This document shows, piece after piece, positions 51,412-59,904 of a DNA stretch of 64,000 nt (its first letter is position 1; each line of letters opens with the position of its first letter). The notes beneath the pieces were generated by a model, which had not been told where the DNA came from, ran no database searches, and worked only from the letters and a program-made list of their open reading frames with translations. Source of the stretch: Paenibacillus hunanensis. Lineage in GTDB: Bacteria; Bacillota; Bacilli; Paenibacillales; Paenibacillaceae. A program made the position numbers and the translations under genes. The stretch covers positions 62,001 to 126,000 of the forward strand of contig NZ_BMMB01000009.1 in the NCBI RefSeq assembly GCF_014645615.1, read 5' to 3'.

Positions 51412-53097
51412 TTAAACTGCAAATTCACTGCTTGCTTCAGCATCGGAAGGAACAACAGCATCATGTAATTGTGCTTCCAGCTCATCCGTATAATGACGTT
51501 TTTGCTCTGGTGTCCAATCCAGACGTTTAGCCATATACTCGATCACCGGCTGCTTCCATTGCTGTACCCATGCGATATTGAAGAACAGCGCACCGGTACG
51601 ACGAATGAAGAAGTCGACTGGCTTCACGGTCATTTCCTCTGTCATGGCATAAGCGATACGCACACGCACATCGACAGGTAGATTCAGCTCAGCAGCGAAC
51701 TCATCTTTCTGATTCACCAGTGCGAACAGCTTGCTCACATTGGAGCCATAGAAGCTTGCCAGATACTCCCCTTGCTCACGTGTCAGTCCAACATTGGCAC
51801 CTGCATCGGCATGCTGACGAATGAACGCAGGCAGACCTTTCGAGCCACCGACATTACCGCCGGAGATTGCCATATGCTTTGTTTGGCAAGGCTTGAACGT
51901 TTTGCCAGTTTCCTTGCTCAGCAGTGTACTTGCTAGATCCACAACCATCTCTGCCATTTTACGATAACCGGTCAGCTTACCACCAGCGATCGTGATCAGA
52001 CCGCTATCGGACTGCCAGATTTCATCCTTACGGGAAATTTCAGACGGCGATTTGCCATCCTCGTGAATGAGTGGACGTACACCCGCCCAACTGGATTCCA
52101 CATCATCTACAGTAACATGCACGGTTGGGAACATATAGTTAATCGCATCGATCACATATTGACGATCCTCGGTCGTCATACGTGGATGAATCGGATCCGC
52201 TTTGTAGACCGTATCGGTTGTTCCGACATAGGTTTTTCCATCGCGTGGAATAGCGAATACCATCCGGCCATCCGGTGTATCAAAGTAAACCGCTTGCTCC
52301 AATGGGAAGCGCGCATGATCGATAACAAGGTGAATCCCTTTGGTCATTTGCAGCGTTTTACCTTTTTTGGAATTATCGATCTTACGCAGTGTATCTACCC
52401 ATGGGCCTGCTGCGTTAATAACCTTGTGAGCCATAATCTGATATTCCTTGCCGCTGATCGTGTCTTTTACCTTCACACCCTTGAGTGTACCATTCTCATA
52501 AACGAAATCGACCGCTTTGGCATAGTTTACAGCATGAGCACCGCGCTCTACCGCTTCCTTGATCACCTCGATCGTCAGACGTGCATCATCGGTACGGTAT
52601 TCTACATAGTAACCGCCGCCCTTCAAGCCATCCTGCTTGATCAGTGGTTCCTTTTGCAACGTTTCCTGAGAACTGAGCATTTTACGGCGTTCACTGCTTT
52701 TTACACCTGCGAGGAAGTCATATACACGCAGACCGATCGATGTGCTGAAGCTACCAAATGTACCGCCCTGGTGGAACGGCAACAGCATCCATTCTGGTGT
52801 AGTAACGTGTGGGCCATTTTCGTATACGATCGCACGCTCTTTCCCTACCTCTGCCACCATCTTCACTTCAAATTGCTTCAAATAACGCAGACCGCCGTGT
52901 ACGAGCTTGGTCGAACGACTCGATGTACCTGCGGCAAAGTCCTGCATCTCGATCAGACCTACACTCATACCGCGTGTGACCGCATCCAATGCGATACCTG
53001 AACCTGTAATCCCACCGCCAATGACCAGAACATCCAGCGTTTGACTACTCATCTTTTGCAATTCTTCTGTTCTTTTGTGTGCCGAAAAGATCGTCAT
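51412..53097 (-). CDS. glpD: Aerobic glycerol-3-phosphate dehydrogenase
   Basis: This 561-residue FAD enzyme oxidises glycerol 3-phosphate to dihydroxyacetone phosphate at the inner membrane face and passes electrons to menaquinone. It has the FAD motif VIGGGITGSGIALDAVTRGM (25-44), SSRSTKLVHGGLRYL (60-74) and KVINAAGPWVDTLRK (around 230). ITIAGGKLTGYRKMAEMVVD (around 375) follows. The length matches Bacillus GlpD (about 555). ATG follows AGGAGG. Its leader contains a promoter and a terminator-type hairpin resembling GlpP-controlled leaders. It is near glpPFK but is a separate unit, and feeds the same pathway as glpK. Confidence 0.96.
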   Translation of the reverse strand: MTIFSAHKRTEELQKMSSQTLDVLVIGGGITGSGIALDAVTRGMSVGLIEMQDFAAGTSSRSTKLVHGGLRYLKQFEVKMVAEVGKERAIVYENGPHVTTPEWMLLPFHQGGTFGSFSTSIGLRVYDFLAGVKSSERRKMLSSQETLQKEPLIKQDGLKGGGYYVEYRTDDARLTIEVIKEAVERGAHAVNYAKAVDFVYENGTLKGVKVKDTISGKEYQIMAHKVINAAGPWVDTLRKIDNSKKGKTLQMTKGIHLVIDHARFPLEQAVYFDTPDGRMVFAIPRDGKTYVGTTDTVYKADPIHPRMTTEDRQYVIDAINYMFPTVHVTVDDVESSWAGVRPLIHEDGKSPSEISRKDEIWQSDSGLITIAGGKLTGYRKMAEMVVDLASTLLSKETGKTFKPCQTKHMAISGGNVGGSKGLPAFIRQHADAGANVGLTREQGEYLASFYGSNVSKLFALVNQKDEFAAELNLPVDVRVRIAYAMTEEMTVKPVDFFIRRTGALFFNIAWVQQWKQPVIEYMAKRLDWTPEQKRHYTDELEAQLHDAVVPSDAEASSEFAV

Positions 53098-53186
53098 TTG
53101 TATTGCCTCCTATATATTAATGAGATGGGGAATGGTGCAGCCGTACATCACACCATTTCATTTGAATATTTTTCCAGATGAAACCG

Positions 53187-53247
53187 TAAAAAAGAGACCA
53201 CGAACAGTACACTGAATCGGCAAAAGCCGTGTGTATGCGTGGTCTCT
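53187..53247 (-). promoter_or_regulatory. glpD leader terminator, GlpP antitermination target
   Basis: On the minus strand AGAGACCACG (from 53247) pairs with CGTGGTCTCT (to 53193), inner CGGC-TTTT-GCCG stem, followed by six T. It lies 38 bp after the -10 box and 90 bp before the glpD ATG. A terminator inside a leader implies antitermination. The GAGACCACGCA block is shared with the glpF leader. Confidence 0.85.
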
Positions 53248-53284
53248 CAAAGTCTCATGACGAATTTATTAACTTGTTAACGTT

Positions 53285-53313
53285 ATTATAGCATATTCAT
53301 GTGAGGGTAGCAA
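53285..53313 (-). promoter_or_regulatory. Promoter of glpD
   Basis: On the minus strand TTGCTA (-35, 53308-53313), a 17-bp spacer and a perfect TATAAT (-10, 53285-53290). Its placement just upstream of the leader hairpin makes it convincing. Confidence 0.75.
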
Positions 53314-53524
53314 AGAAATCGTTCAAATTTTATAAAGATTTTGAATCGACTGATCGTTACGCTCATCTGTTGAATGATTGCTCACGTAAACGAATGACGC
53401 TTGAGTAGCGGAAGATTGTAGGATTTTAGTTTTAGTTTAGGACTTATATGAGCTGCTCTATGCTTGTTAGATCATCTGAGGTTGTCAGATAAGAATGAGA
53501 TATTCTATGCTTGCGTTCATTCAC

Positions 53525-54523
53525 TTATGAAGCTGAACCCGTCAAGCTTTTCACGATAAAATCAAGCTGTGCATCCATTGAGATCGGATCGTTGAAGTAA
53601 TACGCGACCGGATCGATATTGAACACATGCTTTTCTTTAACCGCAGGCAGGTTTTTCCACAAACTGCTATTGTAGAGTGCCAGCCCGCTCGTATCGCCAT
53701 CGCCACCCCATGGAGCGGTGAAGATATAATCACCTGCAAAGTCCGGTACATTTTCCAGTGAGATATCGACATAACCCGGGCCATTATCGATCGCTTCTTT
53801 TTGCGTGGTTGGTGTGCCTTTTAGACCTAGCTCCTGGTAAATGATCTCGCCGCCACGTCCGTAGCTATCCCCCATAATGTAGACGCCTTTGGCATAGGGC
53901 TGAATGATCGAGATCGTTTTGTCGCCTACTGCTGCCTGTACCTTTGGCTTGGCTTCAGCGATTTTGCTTTCCCATGCGGACGCAAGCTCTTTCGCTTTGT
54001 CTTCTGTGCCTGTCATTTTACCGAATTCCTGTAGCTGCTCTTTGTAGTTGTATTGACCGTATTTGATCGCTACAGTTGGAGCGACCTTTTCATAGTTAGC
54101 AAGATTCGCATCGCCATCCCATACGACGATCAGGTCTGGATTCAGTGCTAACACTTCCTCTACCTTTGGCGTCTCTCCTAGATTCGTAACGCCATCGGTT
54201 GTACCCTTTAGCATACTGCTAGCGAATACATGATCGACTGTCGCGATTGGCTTCAAGCCCAGTGCCACAAAATAACCATAATAGCTATCTGCCAGCACCA
54301 CGATGCGTTTTGGATGATTCGGTACTTCGACTTCGCCGTTCGCTGCTTTATATTTGATCGTGGTCGGCTGTGCTTCTGTCGACGTTGCCGCTTCATTGCC
54401 ACCTGCTGGCGCGGTCGAAGCATTGCCTGATTGTGAACCTGTCTGTGCCTGTCCACATGCTGCCAGTACAACGACCAGTAGCATGGTCATCAGAATCATG
54501 CTGTAATTGCGAAAAGTATGCAT
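53525..54523 (-). CDS. Siderophore/iron-binding lipoprotein (ABC transporter)
   Basis: This 332-residue protein has a lipoprotein signal ending LAAC (Cys23), a Ser/Thr/Ala-rich linker (24-55) and a type III periplasmic-binding fold (60-330). The fold includes HPKRIVVLADSYYGYFVALG, EEVLALNPDLIVVWDGDA and the closing VYIMGDSYGRGGEIIYQELG. It resembles FeuA/FhuD-type iron-siderophore receptors. No permease or ATPase gene is adjacent, so it must use a transporter encoded elsewhere. ATG follows AAAGGCGG; a Fur box 36 bp upstream supports iron control. It sits between glpD and glpK with terminators on both sides. Confidence 0.9.
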   Translation of the reverse strand: MHTFRNYSMILMTMLLVVVLAACGQAQTGSQSGNASTAPAGGNEAATSTEAQPTTIKYKAANGEVEVPNHPKRIVVLADSYYGYFVALGLKPIATVDHVFASSMLKGTTDGVTNLGETPKVEEVLALNPDLIVVWDGDANLANYEKVAPTVAIKYGQYNYKEQLQEFGKMTGTEDKAKELASAWESKIAEAKPKVQAAVGDKTISIIQPYAKGVYIMGDSYGRGGEIIYQELGLKGTPTTQKEAIDNGPGYVDISLENVPDFAGDYIFTAPWGGDGDTSGLALYNSSLWKNLPAVKEKHVFNIDPVAYYFNDPISMDAQLDFIVKSLTGSAS

Positions 54524-54558
54524 ATCGTAAAAACCGCCTTTTCCTCTAATTGTTTGAT

Positions 54559-54573
54559 TGATAAAGATTATCA
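54559..54573. promoter_or_regulatory. Fur box upstream of the siderophore-binding lipoprotein
   Basis: TGATAAAGATTATCA differs from the 7-1-7 Fur consensus TGATAATNATTATCA at a single position, and an overlapping GATTATCATTTTC extends it. It lies 36 bp upstream of the ATG, so Fur would repress this gene when iron is sufficient. Confidence 0.85.
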
Positions 54574-54782
54574 TTTTCAATAGGGATTATCGTAGCATAT
54601 TATGCTCTGTATTTCACTATGTAATTTCAGGAAAATATCCGATTACATCGCATAGCTAGGGGATTGTCGGTAAGGTGTCACTAAAGTATGGCTAGGATGA
54701 GGGAGAACGGGTAATCGATTAACTCGTACTTCTATGTTCTATACCTCGTTCACAAGGGGCTACTCTTCTGAATCGATAAATG

Positions 54783-54891
54783 AAAAGCCTGCATGTCTGT
54801 AGGGCAGACCGCCAAATGTTCATTAGTTAACCCGAGGGATATTCTAATGGACATTTAGAGCGGTATACTCCATATTAGCATGCAGGCTTTT
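54783..54891. terminator. Large nested hairpin terminator between glpK and the lipoprotein gene
   Basis: Outer arms AAAAGCCTGCATG (54783-54795) and CATGCAGGCTTTT (54879-54891). Inside, ACCGCC/GCGGT and AAATGTTCATTAG/CTAATGGACATTT form a second long stem. On the minus strand TTTTCATTTAT follows, so it ends the glpK transcript. It spans about 109 bp, far larger than needed for termination. Confidence 0.8.
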
Positions 54892-55044
54892 TAAGTGTTC
54901 GCTTCTTATCTTGCTATGAACTTAATGATTGTAATGATTTTTATTATTCTAATCCTCTTTCATCGTGTATCCATTATTCATCTTTCATCACGGTGTGATG
55001 GAATCGCATTTCACTGCTAACTTCGCGTACAGCGAATTTATTAT

Positions 55045-56538
55045 TTATTTGAATGCCATCGTCGCATGAACTGCCTTTTGCCAGCCAGCATATAGCTCTT
55101 CGCGTTTCTCTTCTGGCATCGATGGCGCAAAGGTATCCACCAGATCGCTATGTGCCGAAGCGATCTCATCCAGACTGTTCCAGTAGCCTACAGCCAGACC
55201 TGCCAAATAGGCTGCACCCAGTGCAGTCGTTTCATTAACTGCTGGACGCTCGACCGGAACGCCGAGGATATCGCTCTGGAACTGCATCAGGAAGCCGTTT
55301 TTCACCGCGCCGCCGTCTACTTTGAGTGCTTCAACCGTTACGCCGCTATCGCTTTCCATTGCCGTCAGTACATCCTTCGTCTGATACGCCAGGGATTCCA
55401 GTGTCGCGCGGATAAAGTGCTCCTTGCTTGTACCGCGTGTCAGACCGAAGGCTGCACCGCGCACATCGCTATCCCAGTATGGACTACCCAGACCAACAAA
55501 GGCAGGTACGATATATACTCCCTCGGTAGATTCCACGCGAGTCGCATAGTTCTCACTCTCTGCTGCATCACGGAACATACGCAGACCGTCGCGCAGCCAT
55601 TGAATTGCCGAACCGGCTACGAAAATACTACCTTCCAGCGCATAGCTAATCTTATCACCTACACCGCAGGCGATCGTTGTGATCAGACCATGCTCGGAGC
55701 GGATTGGTTCCTCGCCTGTGTTCATCAGCATGAAGCAGCCTGTACCGTATGTGTTTTTAACCGAGCCCTTTTCATAACAAGCCTGACCGAACAGGGCTGC
55801 CTGCTGGTCACCTGCTGCACCAGCAATCGGTACATTTTGACCAAAGAAATGATAATCCACTGTATGTGCGTACACTTCGGACGATGGACGAACCTCTGGC
55901 AGCAGAGAAGCCGGAATACCCAGAATCTCCAGCAGCTCTTCATCCCATTTCAGATCGAAGATGTTGTACATGAGTGTACGAGAAGCGTTGGAATAGTCGG
56001 TCACATGCGCTTTACCACCGGACAGCTTCCAGATCAGCCAGGTATCGATCGTACCGAACATCAGCTCACCGCGTTCTGCACGCTCGCGCACACCGTCTAC
56101 ATTGTCGAGAATCCATTTTACTTTGGTACCGGAGAAGTAAGGGTCAATCAGCAGACCTGTTTTCTCACGGAATTTGGCTTCCAGACCTTGAGCCTTCAGC
56201 TCGTCACAGATGCTGGCGCTCTGACGGGACTGCCAGACGAGTACATTGTATACTGGATCGCCTGTTTTACGATCCCAGATTACTGTCGTTTCGCGCTGGT
56301 TCGTAATCCCGATACCGGCAATTTGCGATGGCTTGATATGAGATTCGGACAGACAGGAAGCGATAACCGCCAGAATGGAGCTCCAAATCTCGTCTGCATT
56401 TTGCTCAACATGACCTGGCTTAGGGAAATATTGCGGAAATTCACGCTGTGCCATATAGACGATCTCGCCTTTTTTGTTAAACAGAATCGCACGGGAGCTT
56501 GTTGTACCTTGATCAAGTGCCATAATATATTGTTCCAT
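55045..56538 (-). CDS. glpK: Glycerol kinase
   Basis: This 497-residue FGGY-family kinase phosphorylates glycerol to glycerol 3-phosphate with ATP. It has the ATP-binding MALDQGTTSSRAILFNKKGE (6-25), ITNQRETTVIWD (around 80), the GYWNS/GAAGDQQAALFGQACY segment (around 258) and C-terminal KVDGGAVKNGFLMQFQSDIL. A His in the HPr phosphorylation loop, typical of Firmicute GlpK (around 231), is likely in the YAHTVDYHFFG segment. The ATG follows GAGGAGG; the frame extends 36 codons further upstream without family match. It lies after glpF (gap 196 bp), within the glpFK unit. Confidence 0.97.
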   Translation of the reverse strand: MEQYIMALDQGTTSSRAILFNKKGEIVYMAQREFPQYFPKPGHVEQNADEIWSSILAVIASCLSESHIKPSQIAGIGITNQRETTVIWDRKTGDPVYNVLVWQSRQSASICDELKAQGLEAKFREKTGLLIDPYFSGTKVKWILDNVDGVRERAERGELMFGTIDTWLIWKLSGGKAHVTDYSNASRTLMYNIFDLKWDEELLEILGIPASLLPEVRPSSEVYAHTVDYHFFGQNVPIAGAAGDQQAALFGQACYEKGSVKNTYGTGCFMLMNTGEEPIRSEHGLITTIACGVGDKISYALEGSIFVAGSAIQWLRDGLRMFRDAAESENYATRVESTEGVYIVPAFVGLGSPYWDSDVRGAAFGLTRGTSKEHFIRATLESLAYQTKDVLTAMESDSGVTVEALKVDGGAVKNGFLMQFQSDILGVPVERPAVNETTALGAAYLAGLAVGYWNSLDEIASAHSDLVDTFAPSMPEEKREELYAGWQKAVHATMAFK

Positions 56539-56734
56539 GAAATAGTTCCTCCTCGAATAGGTTACTGTTCTGCTTGATGATCGATCTGGTTGATCGGTGT
56601 ATAGAAGGCAATGAGCTACCGGCAAACCGGACGCTTCAATTTGCAATACCGCAATTTGGAGTATAGGGGCTAGAGCAGGGCAGACTGTATCGTCTGCCCA
56701 TTAAGTATATGTCAGCATCATGTGTAGAGAGGGA

Positions 56735-57556
56735 TCAAGCCGCAGCTTGCTTGGAATTGGTGCGCTGAATTTTGCGACCATTCAGATAAGCGAGCAGCAG
56801 GCAGATAATCGTCACACCGATAATGACCCACAGCATCGGTGTAGATTGACCCAGAAATACATTTTTGTAAAAGAGCCCACCGAGCGAGCCACCAAGCAAT
56901 GGACCGACAACAGGCACCCATGCATATTTCCAGTTGGATGGGCCTTTGCCCGGGATTGGCAACAGGAAGTGCATGAGACGCGGACCGAAGTCACGTGCAG
57001 GGTTGATCGCATAACCGGTTGTACCACCGAGCGACAAGCCGATACTCACGACGAGCAGACCGACGATCAATGGATGCAGACCCTGTGTGAACTGATTGGC
57101 TCCCATCGACAACAATACCATGACGAAAATAAATGTACCAATAATCTCACTCAGCATATTACCGACCGGATGCTGAATGGCAGGCGAAGTGGAGAATACT
57201 CCCAGCTTGGTCGCAGGGTCGGGGGTAGCGCCCCAGTGTGGCAGGTATTGCAGATAGACGAGCAATGCACCCGCCATCGCACCAATAATCTGTGCCAGAA
57301 TGTACGAAGGTACCTGACTCCATGGGAAATCACCATTAAACGCTAGCGCCAGTGTGACTGCCGGGTTCAGGTGCGCTCCACTAAAGCTACCGACTGCGTA
57401 TACTGCCATCGCTACGGCGAGGCCCCAGCCTGCACCGATAACCATCCAGCCTGAGCTTTCTGCAAATGTCTTACGTAGCGAGACGCCTGCACAAACACCG
57501 CCGCCCAGTGCAATCAAAATCATCGTTCCTACAAGTTCAGCCAAAAACGGTGACAT
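56735..57556 (-). CDS. glpF: Glycerol uptake facilitator (aquaglyceroporin)
   Basis: This 273-residue MIP channel has six membrane segments and two NPA half-helices: HLNPAVTLALAFNG (around 64) and YAINPARDFGPR (around 199). The Asp in NPARD marks a glycerol facilitator. Both motifs are intact. The ATG chosen (second of two adjacent) has GGAGG seven bases upstream. It lies downstream of glpP across a 359-bp gap holding its own promoter, a cre site and a leader terminator, and precedes glpK. Confidence 0.96.
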   Translation of the reverse strand: MSPFLAELVGTMILIALGGGVCAGVSLRKTFAESSGWMVIGAGWGLAVAMAVYAVGSFSGAHLNPAVTLALAFNGDFPWSQVPSYILAQIIGAMAGALLVYLQYLPHWGATPDPATKLGVFSTSPAIQHPVGNMLSEIIGTFIFVMVLLSMGANQFTQGLHPLIVGLLVVSIGLSLGGTTGYAINPARDFGPRLMHFLLPIPGKGPSNWKYAWVPVVGPLLGGSLGGLFYKNVFLGQSTPMLWVIIGVTIICLLLAYLNGRKIQRTNSKQAAA

Positions 57557-57681
57557 CATATTACCTCCATTCAAGTTGGGAAAATAGATGATTCAACCTT
57601 TTTACTGGTGACTAGACAAGATGTAACGAACGTGTACTGCAACAAACCATGAACTGGTTGATACAGCTACAAAGACGCAAA

Positions 57682-57731
57682 AGAGCCATCGCAAATTCTC
57701 CACTGACATTCAGTGGGCTCTGCGTGGCTCT
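57682..57731 (-). promoter_or_regulatory. glpF leader terminator, GlpP antitermination target
   Basis: On the minus strand AGAGCCACGCA (from 57731) pairs with TGCGATGGCTCT (to 57682), with an inner CCACTGA-ATG-TCAGTGG stem, then TTTTGCG. It has the same layout and the same GAGA-CCACGCA block as the glpD leader, so GlpP is its likely regulator. Confidence 0.8.
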
Positions 57732-57764
57732 CCGGTTCTCCGTCACATATATTAACTTGAGTTC

Positions 57765-57793
57765 ATCATATCGTAACATGTAAGCGGTGTCAA
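57765..57793 (-). promoter_or_regulatory. Promoter of glpFK
   Basis: On the minus strand perfect TTGACA (-35, 57788-57793), 17-bp spacer and TATGAT (-10, 57765-57770). The cre site overlaps its -35 box and spacer. Confidence 0.85.
57779..57792. promoter_or_regulatory. cre site at the glpFK promoter
   Basis: TGTAAGCGGTGTCA (minus: TGACACCGCTTACA) fits the cre consensus at 13 of 14 positions. Overlap with the -35 box implies CcpA repression of glpFK. Confidence 0.8.
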
Positions 57794-57884
57794 CATGATT
57801 TTTTTCATGTATCCGTCATGCAATATCACTTTAAAAACGCTATACTATTTTTTTATGTCCCATCAATGGAGCGCATATGCGTGT

Positions 57885-57918
57885 AACGACAAGCAGTCGA
57901 GCGCTAGTGTCGTTTTTA
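57885..57918 (+). terminator. Hairpin with plus-strand T-run at the glpP stop
   Basis: AACGACA (57885-57891) pairs with TGTCGTT (57908-57914), followed by TTTTATTTA in the plus direction. It lies exactly at the end of glpP but points the other way. No plus-strand gene ends here, so it may be incidental or end an antisense transcript. Confidence 0.4.
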
Positions 57919-58467
57919 TTTATAATGGGCAAACAGCTGCGGATTCGATGTGGTTACCGCAGTCGCTCCCGCCTTTAGCGCTTGCTCCACTTCCTCTACT
58001 GTACGAATGAGCCCACCTGCAAATACAGGCACCCCTGCACGCTGTACAATCTCATGAATCATATGCGGTACAACGCCCGGCAATACCTCGATATAATCTG
58101 GCTGCGTCTTTTCAAGCAGGGCATAGCTCTTTTCCAGTGCAATCGTATCCAGCATAAACATACGCTGAATCGCGATCACCCCTTTTTGCTTCGCTTTTAA
58201 AATAACATTGCCACGCGTGGAGATAATGCCATACGGCTTGATCTCCTGGCATAAATATTCGGTCGCATACTCATCATTTTTCAATCCATGCACCAGATCG
58301 GCATGCAAAAACATCTGCTTGCCCTGCCCCTGTGCTATCCGGTAAATGCTTTTCAGCTGAGCGACATGTGTATCCAGAAATACCCCGTACCGATACGAGC
58401 TATCCATCAGCTGATCAAACTGCTTCATCGTCTTGATCGCAGGCAAAATAGCCTGTCCCTCGAACAT
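57916..58467 (-). CDS. glpP: Glycerol uptake operon antiterminator
   Basis: This 183-residue RNA-binding protein of the GlpP family is a small TIM-barrel-like fold. It binds leader RNA of glpFK and glpD in the presence of glycerol 3-phosphate and prevents termination. Characteristic stretches are ILPAIKTMKQFDQLM (near the start), VFLHADLVHGLKNDE and GIISTRGNVILKAKQKG. The ending PDYIEVLPGVVPHMI, then VPVFAGGLIRTVEEVEQAL, also fits. ATG follows AAAGGAGG. It is upstream of glpF on the same strand. The two leader hairpins found in this window are its expected targets. Confidence 0.95.
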   Translation of the reverse strand: MFEGQAILPAIKTMKQFDQLMDSSYRYGVFLDTHVAQLKSIYRIAQGQGKQMFLHADLVHGLKNDEYATEYLCQEIKPYGIISTRGNVILKAKQKGVIAIQRMFMLDTIALEKSYALLEKTQPDYIEVLPGVVPHMIHEIVQRAGVPVFAGGLIRTVEEVEQALKAGATAVTTSNPQLFAHYK

Positions 58468-58690
58468 AAGATGACCTCCTTTCCCTTCATTAAATACATT
58501 TTTCTATACTTTATAGATTTTGCTGTACTTGCAAATACATTTGGCTGTACCTGCATGTGTTGGTCATCTATATTCTACTCAATTCGTTTACTGCATTAAG
58601 GTACAAAAACATTTCTCCTATCATATGGTGGATGCTGGATCTAGTGGATGCTGGATGGTTATCTTAGCCTCATCGTTCTAACTGCACCAC

Positions 58691-59305
58691 TTACTCTGCT
58701 TCTGGCTCCCAATCATACTCCATCCGCTTCGCCGTAAGCTTCGCAACCTCCATCCCATGATAGCGCCCAACCATATGTAGAGACATATGAATCCCAGCAG
58801 AGATACCACCTGATGTTACAATCCAGCCCTGATCGACGAACTTCACACCGGACTGCACCTCGACATGCGGATAATCCTCCTCCAGTCGCTTGAGATCCAT
58901 CCAATGCGTTGTTGCACGCAGTCCATCCAACAGACCTGCTTCAGCGAGCAGGAGTGCGCCTGTACATACAGAAGCAATCTGTACGCCTGCTTCCGCATAG
59001 CTGCGAATCCAGTTCAGTACCTCTGGCTTATAAATCTCGATTTCCTCTGCTCCATAGCCACCTGGAATAATGAGCAAATCCAGGCGCGGCAATTGATCAA
59101 AGCTATATTGCGGCTGCACCTGCAAGCCGTTACGAGCACGAATCATTCCACCATCTGCGGATACCGTATGCACCTGGAAGCCTTTCATACCCGGTTCTGT
59201 TTCGGTAATAGAGAACACTTCAAATGGCCCGGCAAAATCCAGCACCTCTACTTCATTAAATAAAAAAATGCCGACTTGATACGGCTTGCATACAGGTCGT
59301 TCCAT
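58691..59305 (-). CDS. DJ-1/PfpI-family protein (isonitrile hydratase-like)
   Basis: This 204-residue glutamine-amidotransferase-fold protein has the nucleophile elbow IASVCTGALLLAEAGLL (Cys around 114) followed by RATTHWMDL. The N-terminal acid is in LDFAGPFEVFSI. GVKFVDQGWIVTSGGISAGI is typical of isonitrile hydratase (InhA) and of the sensor part of GATase-AraC regulators, but no DNA-binding domain is fused. The function may be isonitrile hydration or a stress chaperone/deglycase role; it is not decidable. ATG follows AAGGGGGAAG. It is monocistronic. Confidence 0.85.
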   Translation of the reverse strand: MERPVCKPYQVGIFLFNEVEVLDFAGPFEVFSITETEPGMKGFQVHTVSADGGMIRARNGLQVQPQYSFDQLPRLDLLIIPGGYGAEEIEIYKPEVLNWIRSYAEAGVQIASVCTGALLLAEAGLLDGLRATTHWMDLKRLEEDYPHVEVQSGVKFVDQGWIVTSGGISAGIHMSLHMVGRYHGMEVAKLTAKRMEYDWEPEAE

Positions 59306-59600
59306 CGTCTCTTCCCCCTTAAATGGTTACGTATGTTACGTATCTTGTATTTAACGCTACTCTCAGAATGACGAGCAGGTATCGTTTTAATAGCTTCAAT
59401 AGCTTCAATAGCTGAATATGCGTATGTAGATCATGCTGAATATTTTGATTCTTCCTATAACTATACCGCCTTATGCTGCAAACCGCTTCTGAAATTTTAA
59501 ATCGTATACGGGCTAGCCTGCTCTTTACCCTTATTGACTTATCTTCATTCTAAGATGGTTACACCCTGCATGCTAGAAAATGAGCAAAGCATGCGCTCTC

Positions 59601-59652
59601 ATCACAAAAAATAAAGTTACAATGGAGCGAAAAATCGCCATTGTAACTTTAT
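59601..59652 (-). terminator. Perfect 15-base hairpin, T-run on the minus strand, no assigned gene
   Basis: ATAAAGTTACAATGG (59611-59625) and CCATTGTAACTTTAT (59638-59652) match exactly, with an inner GCGA/TCGC. Reading minus, TTTTTTGTG follows. The nearest minus-strand gene upstream is beyond the divergent BASS gene, so the transcript it would end is unknown. The rest of the 599-bp gap 59306-59904 is AT-rich, with a short CTTCAATAG direct repeat at about 59391. Confidence 0.6.
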
Positions 59653-59904
59653 CGTGCAAGACTTTATGTATATTTTACCCAATACAACCACAAAAAGAGC
59701 AGCTTTTGTGCATTATGGACAAAAAATCGGAGGATAAGCTTCCAATTTTCTGGATTTAGAACCATAGTTATGTCAGGTTTTTTAGTGTAAAATGTTTCTT
59801 ACTGTTATTTGGCACTGCACAGTAATAGAGTATGAACCATAAGCTTTCTGAGCGGTTCAAGCTCGCCATAACAACAAAAAGATAGACGAAGGGGTACGAT
59901 CATC

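Noticed and set aside
55150..56577. 475-codon open frame antisense to glpK, and a 312-codon frame antisense to glpD (52063-53001)
   Set aside because: Both overlap fully with well-conserved genes and give Cys/His/Trp-rich proteins without known motifs. Long antisense frames arise when the sense gene avoids TTA/CTA/TCA codons.
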